From Methanobacterium sp. (lineage in GTDB: Archaea; Methanobacteriota; Methanobacteria; Methanobacteriales; Methanobacteriaceae): DNA of 64,000 nt. Both the position numbers and the translations under genes were made by a program. This document shows positions 18,061-30,154 of the stretch, in pieces (positions within the stretch are counted from its first letter, which is position 1; each line of letters starts with the position of its first letter). Location: positions 736,001-800,000 of the forward strand of contig JACRPY010000002.1 in NCBI GenBank assembly GCA_016222945.1, given 5' to 3'. A model generated the notes under the pieces. The model searched no databases and was not told the origin of the DNA. It worked only from the letters and a program-made list of their open reading frames with translations.

Positions 18061-18182
18061 TTTTTATCCTCCAAAAATTAAAAATTTATGTAAGCTTGAT
18101 AACTAATATTTTAGAATCTATAATATAATATATATGCATTTTTAAGCTTAAAAAGGTAGGTGATAGAATTAGTGTAAATCTA

Positions 18183-20183
18183 TCACACTGTTTTAAGGTA
18201 TCCTTGTGTAGGTTCAAAAACAAGTCCTTGCTGCTTTAATTTTGTTATTATTTGATCTACTTTATCTTCACTCATATCAGCTCTATCGGACATTTCCTCT
18301 TTAAGTATGCTGCTTGGAACCCTACCGCCATATTCTTCACTTAATTCTTTAATAACATCAAGAAGAATTCTGGCTTTGTCACGATCTGATTTAGGAGTAC
18401 GTCCTTCTACTTTGTCAATATCAACTTTACCGGTTTCTGGATCGTATCCAACTTGTTTTAAACATTCTTGTTGTAATTTAATGGCTCTTTTTGCGTCTTC
18501 TGCAGTAACTTCTTTTCCTAGACGTATTTTACAGTTAGCTTCAGATAAACGCACTAAGGCTTCAAGTTGACGGGCTGTGATTGGGACAGGGGAGTCTTCA
18601 TCTTCAGCACCAACTCTCATTCCCACATAAAATTCTTGAAGCACTTCAATTGCTCCTTGGGTGAGTTTTGGATGAACTTCCTTTCTTGCATAAGCAATAT
18701 ATTTCCTTAAAAGTTCAGGATCAATTTCAAAAGGTATGGACTGGTTTTTGTGTATGTTTAGAATGTGTTTTGCAAGTTTTTTATCTTTTTCAGCGTTTGG
18801 TTTATCTTCCACAACAAATATAAGATCAAATCTTGAAAGAATAGGGGCTGGAAGATTTATTTGCTCAGCAATAGATTTATAACGGTCAAATCTTCCGAAC
18901 TTGGGGTTTGCAGCAGCAAGCATAGCACATCTTGCATTTAATGTGGCCATAATTCCTGCTTTAGCAATACTGATGGTCTGTTGTTCAAGAGCTTCGTGAA
19001 TAGCAGACCGATCTTCAGACCGCATCTTGTCAAGCTCGTCTACACAAACATTACCTCTATCTCCTAAGACCAGAGCACCGGCTTCAAGTGACCATCCTCC
19101 AAGATCGTCTTTTACAGCAGCAGCAGTAAGTCCAACACCACTTGTACCTTTACCGCTTGTATAAATTCCACGTGGTGCCAGTTTTGAAACATATTTAAGC
19201 ATCTGTGATTTACCAATACCTGGATCGCCCACGATTAATATGTGAATATCTCCTCTGATTCTGGTTTTATCTTCAAGCTCCTTAGCAGAGCCTCCAAATA
19301 GTTGGATGGCTATAGCTTCTTTTACTTCTCTGTAACCTTGAATTGAAGGTGCAGTGGAGTTAATAATTTTATTATAAACGTCAGGGTCTTTTGCAAGCTC
19401 TATTATCTTGGCTTTATCTTCTTCACTTATTTGAAGTTCTTCAAATTCCTGTTCAAGAGGCTCAATATAATTACAATAAATATAATTTTTAAAACGCTTG
19501 GTTTTATCATCCCGAACAGTTTTTAAAGTTCCTGTAATCCGAATTATGTCTCCAGGAGTAATCTCATCCACAAGATCATCTTCAAGAACTACATGAATTT
19601 GTCTGGGCTGTTCTCCTCCAGACAGATTTTCTAAAGGCTCTTGAAGCTTAGTAGTTTGAGTATCAACAAATTCAGACTCTTCTTGAAGTAATCTAAAGGA
19701 TCTACCTCCACAGTCATTACAAAGAGCAGGTTCACTGATTAGATTACTTGTTTGAGGAACTTCATGAAGTCTCATGCAGCTTCTGCACTCAAACATTGCA
19801 TTAACTATTCGGGGGCGGATTTCATCAGCTTTTCTAACAATTCCATCTACTGCCACAAAATTTCCAATGTATTTACTTCGAAGTTCTCTTAAAGGAACAT
19901 TATTAGTTAGATTTTCAAATCTAACCTGTAAATCTGCATTTTTTTGGGAAGTGTCAATATTTTTAATTGCCTTTTGAGAAGCCATTATTACTTCTTCTGG
20001 TTTGTCTATTAACAAATCTGCAAGATCAGGGTCAAACATTTCCAGTCTAAGGTAATCTACCACTATTGATCGTTTATCAGGGTAATTAGAAAAGGCTTCT
20101 ATAACATCTTCTTTGTATTCTGTACTAAAGAAGTCTTCAAACTTAGCTACTGATGTTTTTGATTTTTCGATTATTGTGTCCAT
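18183..20183 (-). CDS. mcm: MCM replicative DNA helicase
   Basis: About 666 residues starting at ATG 20183 (an adjacent upstream TTG is in frame). The N-terminal domain contains a zinc-binding set CRSC and CNDC (near residues 134-137 and 156-159). The AAA+ domain has Walker A GDPGIGKS (about 320-327), Walker B CVDELDKM (about 381-388), ANPKFGRFD sensor 1 and the arginine finger SRFD (about 451-454). A C-terminal winged-helix region follows. It forms the hexameric 3'-5' helicase of the archaeal replisome. No Shine-Dalgarno sequence is evident, so the message may be nearly leaderless. Confidence 0.96.
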   Translation of the reverse strand: MDTIIEKSKTSVAKFEDFFSTEYKEDVIEAFSNYPDKRSIVVDYLRLEMFDPDLADLLIDKPEEVIMASQKAIKNIDTSQKNADLQVRFENLTNNVPLRELRSKYIGNFVAVDGIVRKADEIRPRIVNAMFECRSCMRLHEVPQTSNLISEPALCNDCGGRSFRLLQEESEFVDTQTTKLQEPLENLSGGEQPRQIHVVLEDDLVDEITPGDIIRITGTLKTVRDDKTKRFKNYIYCNYIEPLEQEFEELQISEEDKAKIIELAKDPDVYNKIINSTAPSIQGYREVKEAIAIQLFGGSAKELEDKTRIRGDIHILIVGDPGIGKSQMLKYVSKLAPRGIYTSGKGTSGVGLTAAAVKDDLGGWSLEAGALVLGDRGNVCVDELDKMRSEDRSAIHEALEQQTISIAKAGIMATLNARCAMLAAANPKFGRFDRYKSIAEQINLPAPILSRFDLIFVVEDKPNAEKDKKLAKHILNIHKNQSIPFEIDPELLRKYIAYARKEVHPKLTQGAIEVLQEFYVGMRVGAEDEDSPVPITARQLEALVRLSEANCKIRLGKEVTAEDAKRAIKLQQECLKQVGYDPETGKVDIDKVEGRTPKSDRDKARILLDVIKELSEEYGGRVPSSILKEEMSDRADMSEDKVDQIITKLKQQGLVFEPTQGYLKTV

Positions 20184-20349
20184 CAATTAAAATATATCCG
20201 CATACATTTATAATATCCTTTACTGTATAATAAAAATAAATATATAAAATTAATATAATAGCTTTATAAATAAGTTGAAACTATTTAGATGGTTCTTATG
20301 AAAATATTATGAATAATCAAGTTTAAAAAGTCTTTAATGGTGATATTAA

Positions 20350-20784
20350 ATGAAAAGATCAAGGTTAAATATATTTAAGGCAACATCAATGACCATATCA
20401 ATCCTGGGAGTACTACTAATAATTGTAGTAATAGGTCTTTTTGCTTATTTAGGTATTTCAGCGCTTTCTGGCATGCTTTCAGGTAATGTAGATAATGGGG
20501 AGGCATATGACAAACTTTCTTCTCTAAAAGCAGAGTATTCTAATTTAAACTCCCAATTTGAACAGCTTAAAAATAAGGCTAATGCATCGGGGAATAAAAA
20601 AATTAAAAAAGACTCGGTAAATACGCAGCTTGAGCTTGTAAAGGCAAATTCTGCAATTACAGATGTTGAAAGTGCATTAGCAACGAATTTACCTATAGAC
20701 GAGGTTAATAAGCGTATAAGTATAGCAACAAATCAATTACAAACTGCTAAATCAAGCTTGACAACATTAGATGCAGAAGTTTAA
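20350..20784 (+). CDS. Membrane-anchored coiled-coil protein of unknown function
   Basis: 144 residues. A short basic N-terminus is followed by a single hydrophobic helix (about residues 13-37, ending GLFAYLGISALSG). The rest is polar and helical with heptad-like spacing (KLSSLKAEYSNLNSQFEQLK) and many Asn, Ser and Lys. This predicts an anchored protein with an extracytoplasmic coiled coil. I do not recognise the family. It has a good TATA-like AT-rich upstream region shared with the divergent mcm gene, and is followed by a clear hairpin. Confidence 0.7.
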   Translation: MKRSRLNIFKATSMTISILGVLLIIVVIGLFAYLGISALSGMLSGNVDNGEAYDKLSSLKAEYSNLNSQFEQLKNKANASGNKKIKKDSVNTQLELVKANSAITDVESALATNLPIDEVNKRISIATNQLQTAKSSLTTLDAEV

Positions 20785-20796
20785 ATTTATAAAAAA

Positions 20797-20816
20797 GGAC
20801 CAATTAGATTTGGTCC
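20797..20816 (+). terminator. Hairpin after the coiled-coil protein gene
   Basis: Arms GGACCAA (20797-20803) and TTGGTCC (20810-20816) around a 6-nt loop, 13 nt after the stop codon. It may act in 3'-end formation or message stability. Confidence 0.55.
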
Positions 20817-20870
20817 AAAGTCATTAAATTGACATCTAATTTAAAAAAACCGTATTTAATGTTTAGAAAT

Positions 20871-20899
20871 GTTTTAATTCAATGAAAAAGAATTAAAAC
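20871..20899. terminator. Perfect 10-bp stem between convergent genes
   Basis: GTTTTAATTC (20871-20880) and GAATTAAAAC (20890-20899) are exact reverse complements around a 9-nt A-rich loop. It lies between the coiled-coil gene and the convergent rlmE-like gene, and could terminate either transcript. Confidence 0.55.
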
Positions 20900-20902
20900 A
20901 AA

Positions 20903-21508
20903 TTATTTCTTTTTCATAGCGATTATGTACATTTCAGTGCTTCCTTTTTTTGAAGAAGGAGGTTTAGTAGTTTTTACATTATTGAACTTCTTTTTAACTT
21001 TCTTAAGAAACTCTTCAAATCCTTCTCCTTGGAATAATTTAATAATAAAGTTCCCACCGATTTTTAAAATAGAATCAGAAATCTTTAAAGCATTTTCTGC
21101 AATATCAACAGATTTAAGCTGGTCAATATCGGTTATTCCTGTTAATTTTGGAGCAGCATCTGATAAAAGCACATCTGCATTCCATTCAAGTGTTTCTTCT
21201 ATTTTATCAATGGTTTCTTTCTCTGTAAAATCTCCAGTAATCTGAACAAAATTAGTCTGTTCAAAAGGCCGAATTCTCTGTAGATCCACAGCAATAACCA
21301 TGCCCTCTTCTCCAATTAAGTCAAGGGCAACCTGGGACCATCCTCCAGGCGCAGCACCTAAATCAACCACATAATCACGTGGCTTTATAATCTTAAATTT
21401 TTTATTAAGCTGTAAAAGTTTATAAGATGCTCTGGATCGATATTTTTCTTTCTTTGCCATTTTATAATAATGTTCTTTTTTCTTTTCAACTTCCCATCTT
21501 TTACCCAT
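20903..21508 (-). CDS. rlmE: 23S rRNA 2'-O-methyltransferase, RlmE/FtsJ family
   Basis: 201 residues. RSRASYKLLQLNKKF near the N-terminus is the family start, followed by the SAM-binding motif YVVDLGAAPGGWSQVA. LLSDAAPKLTG carries the catalytic Asp, and the GNFIIKLFQGEGFEEF segment provides the catalytic Lys. Family members methylate the 2'-OH of a universally conserved uridine in the large-subunit A loop. The C-terminus is lysine-rich. It starts with ATG after GAGAGGTTTAAA, and lies 33 bp downstream of the phosphoesterase gene, probably in one unit with it. Confidence 0.9.
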   Translation of the reverse strand: MGKRWEVEKKKEHYYKMAKKEKYRSRASYKLLQLNKKFKIIKPRDYVVDLGAAPGGWSQVALDLIGEEGMVIAVDLQRIRPFEQTNFVQITGDFTEKETIDKIEETLEWNADVLLSDAAPKLTGITDIDQLKSVDIAENALKISDSILKIGGNFIIKLFQGEGFEEFLKKVKKKFNNVKTTKPPSSKKGSTEMYIIAMKKK

Positions 21509-21541
21509 TTTAAACCTCTCAAAAAACGATTTTTATATAAT

Positions 21542-22069
21542 TTAGTCAGTTTTACCTTCAAAGTTCAATGCCTTACAAACAGGATCTCCAATTTTAATTA
21601 TTTCAGCATCAACTGTACTGTCTTTAATTTCCAGGAGCATAACTGATGGATCTGATAATCGAGGCACATTAGGGCTACCAGGATTTAAAAGAAGCACATC
21701 TCCAACCTCTTTTATGAAAGGCCAGTGAGCATGTCCAGTAATAAGAACTTCAACACCCATCTCCATTGCAATATACTTCAATTGTTGAGTATCACCTCTT
21801 GGATAAACTTCACCATGGTTTAAACCTACTGTTACACCTTCAATTTCAAACGAAACACTTTTTGGGAGTTTAAAACCATAAGCTCTGTCCATATTTCCCT
21901 GAGAGCATTTAGTAGGGGCTATCTTTTCAAGTTCATCCAGCACCTCTTTTGAAACCAGATCACCAGCATGCAAAATCATATCTACGCCAGCAAATATCTT
22001 AAAAACGATTTCAGGAATTTTTGAAGCCCTCTCAGGAATATGTGTATCAGATATGACACCAATTAACAT
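21542..22069 (-). CDS. Metallophosphoesterase, YfcE/MJ0936 family
   Basis: 175 residues. The calcineurin-like metal-binding motifs are in order: DTHIPE (residues 8-13, DxH), HAGDLV (GDxx), GNMD (GNxD), NHGEVY (about 85-90) and GHAHWPF (GHTH-type, near 117). LLNPGSPNVPR is the conserved C-terminal block. The family hydrolyses phosphodiesters in vitro, often with manganese or nickel; the natural substrate is unclear. The start follows AAAAGGAGATTAAA. It is the first gene of a short unit with rlmE. Confidence 0.88.
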   Translation of the reverse strand: MLIGVISDTHIPERASKIPEIVFKIFAGVDMILHAGDLVSKEVLDELEKIAPTKCSQGNMDRAYGFKLPKSVSFEIEGVTVGLNHGEVYPRGDTQQLKYIAMEMGVEVLITGHAHWPFIKEVGDVLLLNPGSPNVPRLSDPSVMLLEIKDSTVDAEIIKIGDPVCKALNFEGKTD

Positions 22070-22451
22070 TTTAATCTCCTTTTATATTTTAAATCATGAT
22101 TAATTCTACATTAACTTGATAATAGAATATCGATGAAAATACTTCTAAAACATAATAATTTAACAGCTGTAATCTTTGTTTATATGAATTTGAGTTAATT
22201 TTATTGTATTTGATTTATTTCAAATGTTTTCTAATTATAAATTAATATATGTATTTTTTAGATTTTATATGGTAATTATTAAAATAAGTAAATTGATCTT
22301 TATTCTATAACTTTAAATATACAAAGGTAATTATAAAATTATAATTTATTAAATGTAACAATAGATATTATCATATACTGCCACATAATTATTAATATGG
22401 AATGAAAATAATAATAATTTAAAGTTTTTTTATATTATTTTGAGTGATAAC
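22070..22451. other. Intergenic region, AT-rich, no gene seen
   Basis: About 380 bp between the divergent phosphoesterase and topoisomerase genes. It is strongly AT-rich with several TATA-like stretches (for example around 22255-22275 and 22305-22325) and must contain both promoters. I see no open frame with a ribosome-binding site and no convincing structured RNA. Confidence 0.5.
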
Positions 22452-24584
22452 ATGCATGAAGTAATAATCTGTGAAAAGCCAAAGTCATCAGAAAAAATAG
22501 CTAAAGCTTTGTCTAAAAATTCAAAGAAAAACAGCTATAAAAAAGTCCCATACTATGAATTTGAGGAAAATGGGAAAAAAACCACAGTATTAGCTGCTGT
22601 TGGTCATTTATATTCACTTTCACCTACAACTTCTAAACAGGACAAAATTTTTGATATAGAATGGGTTCCTCTTTACCAAAAAGATAAAAAGAAAAAATAT
22701 GTCAAAGGATATATAGATGCCATAAAAAAACTTTCTAAAGGCGCAGACACATTTATTCATGCATGCGATTATGATATAGAAGGAACATTAATAGGTTATC
22801 ATGCATTAAAGTATGGTTGTGGTGAAGATAGTTTAAATAACTCTTCAAGGATGAAATTTTCAACACTTACCAAAGAAGATATCTTGATGGCTTATGAAAA
22901 CCAGATCCCTGTTGATTTCAGGCAAGTTGACAGTGGTATTGCAAGACATGTACTTGATTTCCTATTTGGAGTCAACATATCTAAATATCTCACTGATTCT
23001 ATCAGGGCAGCTACATCCAGATATGTTCAGCTTTCTGCAGGAAGAGTACAAACACCAACACTTTCTATATTGGTTGATAGGGAAAAAAAGATTAAAAAAT
23101 TCATACCTGTTCCTTACTGGCTTATAAAAGCAGCTCTTCAAGATGATATAATTGCAGATCATAAATCTGGAAAAATATTTGAAAAGAAGGACACAGAAAA
23201 AATACTTGCAGACTGTAAAGGCAAAGATGCAACTGTAAAAGATGTTATTTTAAGAGAAAATAAGAAAACACCGCCATTCCCATTTGATCTGGGAAGTCTC
23301 CAATCAGAAGCTTATGGGGTGTTTGGATTCAGCCCTAAAAGGACCCAACAAATTGCTCAGAACTTATATACTGAAGGTTATACTTCTTATCCTCGTACTT
23401 CTTCACAGAAGCTTCCAAAGAGTATTGGATATGATAAGATACTCAAAAAACTAAGTAAAAATGCAGCATTCAAAAAACATGTTTCTGCGCTTAAAACACC
23501 TTTAAAACCAAATGAAGGTAAAAAAACAGATGAAGCACACCCTGCAATTCATCCAACAGGTACTTTACCAAAAGAATTAGAAACGGATGAACAAAAACTC
23601 TATGAACTTATAACTTATAGATTTATATCTGTATTTGGGGAAGATGGAATTCAAGAATCCATGAAAACGGATTTAGAGATTAATTCACAGGAATTTACTT
23701 TCAGCAGAAAAAGAATGGCTAAAATGGGATGGCTTGATCATTATCCCTTTAGAAAAATTGAAAATGAAAAGTTCCCTGAAATTAAAAAAGGAGATATTTT
23801 AAAGGTTAAAGAGATAACATGTGATGAAAAAGAAACTAAACCTCCTGCAAGGTATAATCAGGCATCTTTAATAAGGGAACTTGAAAAAAGAGGTCTTGGT
23901 ACTAAATCTACAAGAGCAAACATAATCTCTATTTTGTATGATAGAAAATATATTGAAGGGCAGAAAATAAAAGTTAATGAGCTTGGCGAACATCTTATAG
24001 ATACTTTAAAAGAATATTCTAACAAAATAACCAGTGAAGAACTTACAAGACAGTTTGAAATGGAACTTGAAGGTATCATGGAAGATAAAATAACAAAAGA
24101 TAAGGTTATAGATGAAGCCAAAGTAGAAGTAACTTCAATTCTTGATGATATCCAGGAAAATAAATTAAAAATTGGTGAAAAGCTTTATGATGCTTATCAA
24201 GAAAGCAGAATTGTGGGGAAATGTAAATGTGGAGGAAACCTGGTTTTAAAATACTCTCCACGAACAAAAGGAACATTTGTGGGATGTTCTGCATATCCGG
24301 AGTGTAAAGAAACTTATCCTATACCTCGAGGTACTAATGTTTTAAAAAGTAAATGTGAAAAGTGCGGCCTTCCAATGATTTCATTTGGAAAACCACGCCA
24401 AAGAGCATGCCTTGACCCTAAATGTGGTAGAGATGGTAAAGAACCTACAAATGAGGTTGTCGGTGTTTGTCCACAGTGTGGTAATCAGCTCATTAAAAGG
24501 ATGGGGCGATACGGCGAGTTTGTTGGTTGCAGTGGATTTCCAAAATGCAGGTTTACTAAGTCAGTTGATGAACTGGCTAAATAA
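22452..24584 (+). CDS. topA: DNA topoisomerase I (type IA)
   Basis: About 710 residues from ATG 22452, which follows GAGTGATAAC; an in-frame TTG at 22440 would add four residues. The N-terminal TOPRIM domain has VIICEKPKSSEKIA and HACDYDIEG (DxDxE). The catalytic Tyr is in GYTSYPRTSS (about Tyr313 in this numbering). QLSAGRVQTPTL is a further type IA signature. The C-terminus has three zinc ribbons: CKCGG...C...C, CEKCGLP and CPQCGNQLIKRMGRYGEFVGC. It relaxes negative supercoils. The length and three fingers are normal for methanogen enzymes. Confidence 0.95.
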   Translation: MHEVIICEKPKSSEKIAKALSKNSKKNSYKKVPYYEFEENGKKTTVLAAVGHLYSLSPTTSKQDKIFDIEWVPLYQKDKKKKYVKGYIDAIKKLSKGADTFIHACDYDIEGTLIGYHALKYGCGEDSLNNSSRMKFSTLTKEDILMAYENQIPVDFRQVDSGIARHVLDFLFGVNISKYLTDSIRAATSRYVQLSAGRVQTPTLSILVDREKKIKKFIPVPYWLIKAALQDDIIADHKSGKIFEKKDTEKILADCKGKDATVKDVILRENKKTPPFPFDLGSLQSEAYGVFGFSPKRTQQIAQNLYTEGYTSYPRTSSQKLPKSIGYDKILKKLSKNAAFKKHVSALKTPLKPNEGKKTDEAHPAIHPTGTLPKELETDEQKLYELITYRFISVFGEDGIQESMKTDLEINSQEFTFSRKRMAKMGWLDHYPFRKIENEKFPEIKKGDILKVKEITCDEKETKPPARYNQASLIRELEKRGLGTKSTRANIISILYDRKYIEGQKIKVNELGEHLIDTLKEYSNKITSEELTRQFEMELEGIMEDKITKDKVIDEAKVEVTSILDDIQENKLKIGEKLYDAYQESRIVGKCKCGGNLVLKYSPRTKGTFVGCSAYPECKETYPIPRGTNVLKSKCEKCGLPMISFGKPRQRACLDPKCGRDGKEPTNEVVGVCPQCGNQLIKRMGRYGEFVGCSGFPKCRFTKSVDELAK

Positions 24585-24738
24585 TTATTTTTTTTAATTT
24601 TCTAAATTGAATCTATCCCGATTATGATTTATTTTAATAATAATATTAATTGAGCTTCATTTTTATAAAATTTTAAATACTTTTAAAATAAATTCCTCAT
24701 AAAATAAGAGTAATTTAAATAAATAATGAGGATTCCTT

Positions 24739-27297
<2,559 letters not shown>

Positions 27298-27327
27298 TTT
27301 AATAGATTCCTGATGGGATCTATTAAA
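27298..27327 (+). terminator. Strong hairpin after aglB
   Basis: A 13-bp stem with a single G-T pair: arms TTTAATAGATTCC (27298-27310) and GGGATCTATTAAA (27315-27327) around TGAT, starting just after the stop codon and followed by T-rich sequence. Likely 3'-end structure of aglB. Confidence 0.65.
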
Positions 27328-27645
27328 TTACTTATTTTGTATTTTATTTTATATTCAAATGAATGATTCACAGAATTTCATTTATTTAATAAACTAAAAA
27401 CATTTTTAAGTTGAAAAAATTAATAGTATTTACATCTATATTAATGGATGAATAAAGAGATGAAGTTTTAAACTAATACGTTATTGTAGTATATTTACGT
27501 TATTAAATTGGTGAGTTATAAATAATTTCGAAATAAGATTGTTTCTACATTTTAAAATAGTAGAATAAGTTCTAAATAGCGTAAATTTAGATTTAATATG
27601 GGAATTACAATTTTTAAATTTTAAACTAATTTTTATGTGAGAATT
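27328..27645. other. Intergenic region, AT-rich, no gene seen
   Basis: About 320 bp before the DRG GTPase gene. It contains only very AT-rich DNA with TATA-like segments and no supported open frame or RNA structure. It presumably holds the GTPase promoter. Confidence 0.45.
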
Positions 27646-28740
27646 ATGGCTTTAGAAGACAGAATAAAACAAATTGAGGATGAAATTAAAAAAACGCCAT
27701 ATAATAAGGCAACCTCGCATCACATAGGTAAACTTAAAGCTAAATTATCCAAGCTTAAAGAAGAATCATTACAAAGAAGTAGTAAGGGAACCAAAGGAAA
27801 AGGGTTTCATGTAAAAAAAAGTGGAGATTCCACTGTTGTACTTGTGGGATTTCCCTCAGTTGGAAAGTCAACACTCCTAAATGACCTTACAAATGCTGAA
27901 TCTAAAATTGGAGAATATGAATTTACAACCCTTGAAATAATTCCTGGAATTATGGAATATGAAGGGGCTAAAATCCAGATATTAGACATTCCAGGGATAA
28001 TTACAGGAGCTTCTAAAGGTAAGGGGCGTGGAAGAGAAATTTTATCAGTTGCAAGAAACGCTGATTTAATATTAATCATTCTTGATGTATTTAATCCTCA
28101 ACATTTCCATGTTATAATTGATGAGCTAAAAAATATAGGGATCCGGCCTAATGAGGAGCGTCCAGATGTCACTGTTAAGCAAAAAAAGATTGGTGGACTT
28201 AAAATTTCATCTACTGTGGAACTTACAAATATCACTGAAAAAACAATAAGATCAGTACTTAATGAATATGGAATACACAGTGCTGATGTCCTCATACGGG
28301 ATGATGTGACTGTAGATCAGTTTATTGATAGTTTAGATGTGAGTTGTAAGTATACTCCAACTTTAAAGGTTTTAAATAAAATAGATCTTGTTGATGAAGA
28401 ATATCTTAATGAAATTAAATCTAAAATGCCTGATGCAATGTTTATATCTGCAAATAAACAAATTAATGTTGAAGAGCTAAAAAAAGAAACGTTTAATAAA
28501 TTAGAATTAATAAGAATCTATTTAAAACCACAGGGTAGGAAAGCAGATTTAGATGAACCATTAATAATAAGAAAGAATTCTACAGTTAGGGATGTGGCTA
28601 ATAAACTCCATCGTGATTTTGTTAGGAATTTCAGGCATGCTAAGGTCTGGGGATCTTCAGTAAAATTTGGGGGTCAAAAAGCAGGCTTAGACCATGTTTT
28701 AAATGATGGGGATATTTTAAGGATAATAGTTAAAAAATAA
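27646..28740 (+). CDS. DRG-family GTPase (Obg superfamily)
   Basis: About 364 residues from ATG 27646, chosen because GTGAG just upstream looks like its ribosome-binding site; the in-frame GTG at 27637 is that site. An N-terminal helical hairpin (LEDRIKQIEDEIKKTPYNKAT) leads into the G domain: GFPSVGKST (G1), DIPGIITGASKGKGRG (G3 and the Obg-type extension), LNKIDL (G4) and SANKQ (G5). A TGS domain ends the protein (PLIIRKNSTVRDVANKLH). Eukaryotic DRG proteins bind ribosomes and aid stalled translation; a ribosome-linked role is inferred. Confidence 0.92.
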   Translation: MALEDRIKQIEDEIKKTPYNKATSHHIGKLKAKLSKLKEESLQRSSKGTKGKGFHVKKSGDSTVVLVGFPSVGKSTLLNDLTNAESKIGEYEFTTLEIIPGIMEYEGAKIQILDIPGIITGASKGKGRGREILSVARNADLILIILDVFNPQHFHVIIDELKNIGIRPNEERPDVTVKQKKIGGLKISSTVELTNITEKTIRSVLNEYGIHSADVLIRDDVTVDQFIDSLDVSCKYTPTLKVLNKIDLVDEEYLNEIKSKMPDAMFISANKQINVEELKKETFNKLELIRIYLKPQGRKADLDEPLIIRKNSTVRDVANKLHRDFVRNFRHAKVWGSSVKFGGQKAGLDHVLNDGDILRIIVKK

Positions 28741-28811
28741 CAATAGTGATATAAAATTAAAGACAAAAAATTTAATATAATTTCAATAGCTAAAATAAAA
28801 ATGGTGAAAAA

Positions 28812-29591
28812 ATGAAATTAGATGACGTAGTTATATCTAAAGCGATAATTGAAAGTTTTATGGAAGATTTTATAGATTATACTGATATGGATGTTGCAAT
28901 TGGAGGAGGAGGTCCAGCAGGACTTACAGCCGGATATTATCTTGCAAAAGCAGGACTAAAAGTTGCATTATTCGAAAGAAAATTAAGTATCGGCGGCGGC
29001 ATGTGGGGCGGCGGCATGATGTTTAATAAAATAGTTGTTCAAGAAGAAAGTAGAAGAATTTTAGATGAATTCGGCATTAAAACCAAAAAATACGAAGAAG
29101 ATTATTATATAGCGGATTCCGTTGAATCAACTTCAACATTATGTTCTAAAGCTACCCAAGCAGGTCTAAAAATCTTTAATTTAATGAGTATTGAGGATGT
29201 AATGCTTCAAGAAAGCGACGATGTCACAGGACTGGTTTTAAACTGGAGTGCAGTGGAAATGGGCGGATTACATGTAGATCCGTTAACTGTAAGAACTAAA
29301 GCAGTTGTTGATGCAACAGGACATGACTGTGAGGTTGTTAAAGTTGTACAACGAAAAGTTGGACCTAAACTTAACACTGAAACTGGTAAAATCATGGGAG
29401 AAAAACCAATGTGGGCAGAAGTTGGAGAAAAAGCACTTATGGATAATACTAAGGAAGTATACCCTGGATTATATGTTGCAGGAATGTCAGCAAACGCAGT
29501 TTATGGATCACCACGTATGGGTCCAATATTTGGGGGGATGCTCTTATCTGGAGAGCGAATAGCTCAAATACTCATTGAAAAATTAAAATAA
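28812..29591 (+). CDS. thi4: Thiazole synthase Thi4, sulfide-type
   Basis: 259 residues. The N-terminal dinucleotide-binding fold is GGGGPAGLTAGYY (31-43) with the following IGGGMWGGGMMFN loop. The position where yeast Thi4 has its sacrificial active-site Cys aligns with His154 in EMGGLHVDP. In methanogen Thi4 proteins this His-type enzyme is catalytic and uses free sulfide rather than its own Cys sulfur. It forms the thiazole carboxylate of thiamine from NAD and glycine. Length and the C-terminal GSPRMGPIFGGML block are normal. The start follows ATGGTGAAAAA, and the kinase gene downstream begins 20 bp after its stop. Confidence 0.92.
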   Translation: MKLDDVVISKAIIESFMEDFIDYTDMDVAIGGGGPAGLTAGYYLAKAGLKVALFERKLSIGGGMWGGGMMFNKIVVQEESRRILDEFGIKTKKYEEDYYIADSVESTSTLCSKATQAGLKIFNLMSIEDVMLQESDDVTGLVLNWSAVEMGGLHVDPLTVRTKAVVDATGHDCEVVKVVQRKVGPKLNTETGKIMGEKPMWAEVGEKALMDNTKEVYPGLYVAGMSANAVYGSPRMGPIFGGMLLSGERIAQILIEKLK

Positions 29592-29611
29592 TAAAAAATT
29601 AGTTCAAAAAG

Positions 29612-30154
29612 ATGATAATTTTAATTACAGGAACACCTGGAGTTGGAAAAACCACAGTATCTAAAATACTTGCAGAAAAAATAGGTGCACATATTATCCA
29701 TATAAATGAGCTTGTAAATGAAAAAAACATTTATACGGGCATTGATGAAGAAAAGGGATATAAAATAGTAAATTTAGATGCTCTCTTTAATGAACTGGAT
29801 GAGATTACAGAAAAAATTGATAAATCTCGTTGTATTATTGTTGAAGGTCATCTTTCTCATCTTTTCGAAAAATCTGATATTGTAATGGTTTTAAGAGCTA
29901 ACCCTCACGTTTTAAGAGATCGTATGATGTCAAAAGGTTGGAAGGAATCTAAAATATGTGAAAATATTGAAGCTGAAATCATTGATTTATGTTCATATGA
30001 ATCATTTGAAATTCATGAAAATAAGGTTAATGAAATAGATACAAGTGATATCTCGCCCCAAAAGGTTGCCGATTCAATTATTGGCGTGGTAAATGGTAGT
30101 AAAAAGTTCCCTGTAGGTAATGTGGATTTCCTGGATTATTTAAATGGAATTTAA
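29612..30154 (+). CDS. AK6/Fap7-like nucleotide kinase
   Basis: 180 residues. The P-loop GTPGVGKTTVS lies at residues 6-16. The lid-like and NMP-binding parts are HINELVNEKNI, VEGHLSHLFEKSD and LRANPHVLRDRMMSKGWKESKICENIEAE. This matches the broad adenylate-kinase-like group of AK6/Fap7 (also called adenylate kinase isoenzyme 6), which in eukaryotes acts with Rps14 in 40S maturation. It lies right after thi4, but nearby ribosome-biogenesis genes fit its homologues better than thiamine synthesis. Confidence 0.85.
   Translation: MIILITGTPGVGKTTVSKILAEKIGAHIIHINELVNEKNIYTGIDEEKGYKIVNLDALFNELDEITEKIDKSRCIIVEGHLSHLFEKSDIVMVLRANPHVLRDRMMSKGWKESKICENIEAEIIDLCSYESFEIHENKVNEIDTSDISPQKVADSIIGVVNGSKKFPVGNVDFLDYLNGI

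Noticed and set aside
22070..22451. Possible CRISPR or repeat array in the long AT-rich spacer
   Set aside because: Only irregular AT-rich sequence; no regularly spaced repeats. No CRISPR array or cas gene was seen anywhere in the window.
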